This document shows, piece by piece, positions 62,033-64,000 of a DNA stretch of 64,000 bases; the first letter of the stretch is position 1; every line of letters begins with the position of its first letter. Position numbers and translations under genes: made by a program. The DNA lies in contig NZ_CAHJXR010000006.1 in NCBI RefSeq assembly GCF_903645355.1, positions 207,587-271,586 of the forward strand, given 5' to 3'. The notes under the pieces were generated by a model, which worked only from the letters and a program-made list of their open reading frames with translations, had not been told where the DNA came from and searched no databases. The DNA is from Schaalia sp. Marseille-Q2122. Lineage in GTDB: Bacteria; Actinomycetota; Actinomycetes; Actinomycetales; Actinomycetaceae.

Positions 62033-63277
62033 ATGCGCCTTCATTCCCTGGCCTCCACGCCACTGACTCCATGTCTCCAGCCGGGCACTCCGTCACCGGC
62101 TGCCTCCGGCGTCACCGCACACAGCCTCCGCGCAAAGAATCTTTCCCTCGTCCTGCGTCAGATCCTCTCCAACCCAGGAACCATCTCCCGGGCCTCCATC
62201 GCCAATTACACCGGCACCACCCGCGCCACGATCTCCCGCCTCGTCGACGAACTCATCAGCGCCGGCCTCGTTGAAGAACTCGCACCCTCCAGCGAACCCT
62301 CCCGAGGCCGCCCCGCCATCCGCCTCCAACCCCAATCTGGCCGCTACTGCGCCCTGGGCCTGGAAGTCAACGTCTCCACCCTCAAAGCCCAACTTATTGA
62401 CCTTTCGGGAGAGATTCTCGCCTTCACTTCCTGCGACAACCCCGTCCTCGGCGACCCCGCCACCACCATGGCCGCACTCAACACCCTCGGCCAAGACCTC
62501 CTCGACCAATACGCCTCCACCCCCCTGACCTTCATCGGCTCAGCCCTGGCCCTCCCCGGCATTATCTCCGCCGAAATGGTCGCCAAAGCCCCCAACCTCC
62601 AATGGGAGAACCTCCCCCTCAACGAACTCCTCGCCCCCATCACCAACCTCCACCCCCGCACCGTAACCAACGAGGCCGACCTCGCCGCCTACGCCATCGC
62701 CCACCCGCGCCCAGGCGTACCCGGCGGACCCGCCTCCTTCATGTTCGTCTCAGGTGAAGTGGGCGTGGGCGCCGGCCTCGTCCTCCACCACGCGCCCTTC
62801 AGCGGCGCCAACGGGTGGGCGGGCGAAATTGGTCATGTCTGCGTCGACCCTTCCGGCCCCACCTGCAAGTGCGGCGCCACCGGCTGCCTCGAATCCTTCC
62901 TCGGCCGCTGCGCCCTTGCCCGCCACGCCGGGCTGCCCGAAACGACACCTCCCCTTGCTGTCTGCGCCGAGGCCGAGGCCGGTAACGAGACCGCCCAAGC
63001 GGCTCTCCATCAGGGAGCCATCGCTCTGGGACGCGCGCTGTCGGCCGCCGTGAATATCACCGATATTCCCCTGGTGATCCTGGGCGGGAATCTCGCCGAC
63101 ATTGCCCCGCATATTCTCGAAACCACCCAGGAAATCATGTCCATGCGCATCCTCCAATCGGCATGGACTCACCCTCAGATCGAAATCCTTGAAGATTCCG
63201 CGAACCTCGCAGTCACGGGTGCCGCTCATCGCGTGCTCCAAGACCTCGTAGACGATCCTGCCTGCTACATTCTCTGA
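62033..63277 (+). CDS. xylR: ROK-family repressor, probable XylR
   Basis: 414 residues from ATG at 62033. The N-terminal helix-turn-helix (about 30-85, 'GTISRASIANYTGTTRATISRLVDEL') is followed by a ROK sugar-kinase-like domain with 'SGEVGVGAGLVL' and the zinc site 'CKCGATGCLES'. ROK repressors of this type in actinobacteria and firmicutes usually respond to xylose. Its divergent position next to xylA makes XylR the likely identity. It may also control the GH31-ABC operon and the LacI gene on the other side of the toxin island. Confidence 0.85.
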   Translation: MRLHSLASTPLTPCLQPGTPSPAASGVTAHSLRAKNLSLVLRQILSNPGTISRASIANYTGTTRATISRLVDELISAGLVEELAPSSEPSRGRPAIRLQPQSGRYCALGLEVNVSTLKAQLIDLSGEILAFTSCDNPVLGDPATTMAALNTLGQDLLDQYASTPLTFIGSALALPGIISAEMVAKAPNLQWENLPLNELLAPITNLHPRTVTNEADLAAYAIAHPRPGVPGGPASFMFVSGEVGVGAGLVLHHAPFSGANGWAGEIGHVCVDPSGPTCKCGATGCLESFLGRCALARHAGLPETTPPLAVCAEAEAGNETAQAALHQGAIALGRALSAAVNITDIPLVILGGNLADIAPHILETTQEIMSMRILQSAWTHPQIEILEDSANLAVTGAAHRVLQDLVDDPACYIL

Positions 63278-63436
63278 AGCTCTTCACCCGTTCTTTCCCC
63301 CTTTTCAGGGAGTTTTCAGGGGTGATGTCCTCGCTCTTACGCAGGCAGCGGTGCCACAATGGACTCAACAATCATTAGCAGTGTCCTCAGGGCCGCACAG
63401 CGTGCCCAGATACTGTCTCACGCATAAGGAGAGCCC

Positions 63437-63754
63437 ATGTTCGCCGTCACCACGCCCACCATCGAAGGCCACCCCATCCAGCAATACGTTGGCATGGTCA
63501 CGGGCGAAACCATCATGGGCGTCAATATGTTCAAGGACATTGCCGCCGGTTTTCGCAATATGATCGGCGGTCGCTCCACCGCATACGAGGGCGAATTGCA
63601 GCAGGCCTACCAGACAGCCATTAACGAAATGTGCCAGCGCGCCGAAGCGATGGGAGCTAATGCTGTGGTAGGCGTGCGCGTCGACTACTTCACCCTGGGC
63701 ACCGACAATGGCATGCTTGCCGCCGTCGCCAATGGCACGGCCGTGAGGATCTGA
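63437..63754 (+). CDS. YbjQ/UPF0145-family heavy-metal-binding domain protein
   Basis: 105 residues; AAGGAGAG lies upstream of the ATG. Signatures '[19 protein letters not shown]', '[35 protein letters not shown]' and the final 'NGTAVRI' define the YbjQ family of small cytosolic proteins, thought to assemble as a beta-rich oligomer. Function unknown despite its name; no partner is indicated by context. Confidence 0.88.
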   Translation: MFAVTTPTIEGHPIQQYVGMVTGETIMGVNMFKDIAAGFRNMIGGRSTAYEGELQQAYQTAINEMCQRAEAMGANAVVGVRVDYFTLGTDNGMLAAVANGTAVRI

Positions 63755-63777
63755 CCCTTCGCCCCGCCCCCAGTCGC

Positions 63778-64000
63778 GTGTCGGCCTCACTGACCCTCAC
63801 CCCCGCGCTGCGGCGCCTCGTTGTAGGCGCATGCTGTGTCGTGGCCTTGAGCGCTGCCCTCCCTTCCCAGGTGCCGGCGGCGCAAGCGGGGCCGACGCCC
63901 TCGGAGGACGGGCCGCCTTCCGGCCGCCTCAGCGAAGACGCCCGCGTCATCCCCGCCCTGCCGGCGCGCGACCCCCTCGACCTCCCCCATGTGATTGTCG
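63778..64000 (+). CDS. Start of a secreted protein gene, cut by the window edge
   Basis: GTG at 63778 opens a frame that runs to the window end without a stop. It begins VSASLTLTPALRRLVVGACC and has a signal peptide ending in 'VPAAQA', then a Pro/Ser/Asp-rich stretch ending near 'DLPHVIV'. Only about 74 residues are visible, too few to name a family. No clear ribosome binding site, so another start is possible. Confidence 0.55.
   Translation, partial: MSASLTLTPALRRLVVGACCVVALSAALPSQVPAAQAGPTPSEDGPPSGRLSEDARVIPALPARDPLDLPHVIV

Noticed and set aside
1..64000. tRNA, rRNA or riboswitch genes
   Set aside because: No cloverleaf with a GTTCRA-type loop and CCA end, no rRNA-like conserved stretch and no recognised riboswitch core was seen on either strand by eye.

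Overview
This looks like a chromosomal segment from a high-GC Gram-positive bacterium, most likely an Actinomycetaceae member (Actinomyces or Schaalia-like). The inference rests on codon bias, LAXTG-type surface anchors, ABC sugar importers without their own ATPase, WXG100-type proteins and the general gene content. No rRNA, tRNA or CRISPR array was recognised.

Left part (1-31733): the 3' part of hrpA (RNA helicase) overlaps a SprT-like metalloprotease gene. A large wall-anchored GH29 alpha-L-fucosidase follows, then a phosphoribosyltransferase, a membrane-anchored unknown protein, a low-molecular-weight tyrosine phosphatase and a decayed GH110-type alpha-1,3-galactosidase. Fucosidase plus galactosidase points to past or present foraging on host blood-group or mucin glycans. 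Next come two secreted 'choice-of-anchor L' proteins, with a frameshifted membrane protein gene between them and a class F-like sortase beside them. The AI-2/SAH recycling pair luxS and mtnN follows, with an unusual symmetric repeat array upstream of luxS. Then come an amino acid permease, an MFS transporter, an unknown membrane protein, a frameshifted patB/malY C-S lyase and an NhaC-type antiporter.

Middle part (31734-50072): an ISL3-family element abuts a truncated gene. It is followed by a self-contained sugar catabolism locus: ABC importer, class II aldolase, ADP-PFK/GK-fold kinase, DeoR regulator and a YihS-like aldose-ketose isomerase. Together these suggest import, isomerisation, phosphorylation and aldol cleavage of an unidentified sugar; a sulfoquinovose or mannose-like substrate is the leading hypothesis. 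A four-gene translationally coupled operon comes next: EspC/WXG-like small protein, large WXG-headed protein and two near-duplicate lipoproteins, a candidate type VII secretion effector module. An alpha-xylosidase (GH31) with its own ABC importer follows.

Right part (50073-64000): a LacI regulator lies divergent from the alpha-xylosidase operon. Then comes an island made of a 1,877-residue RHS/YD-repeat polymorphic toxin and two paralogous multi-pass membrane proteins (candidate immunity), bracketed by two copies of a roughly 310-330 bp dyad-rich repeat. Beyond it lie xylB, xylA and a ROK-type XylR, so the xyloside regulon appears to have been split by the toxin island. The window ends with a YbjQ-family gene and the start of a secreted-protein gene cut by the edge.

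The most interesting points are the two candidate interbacterial toxin modules, the isomerase/kinase/aldolase sugar locus, the luxS upstream repeat array, and a 74-75 bp dyad element found in three in-gene copies and one intergenic copy.
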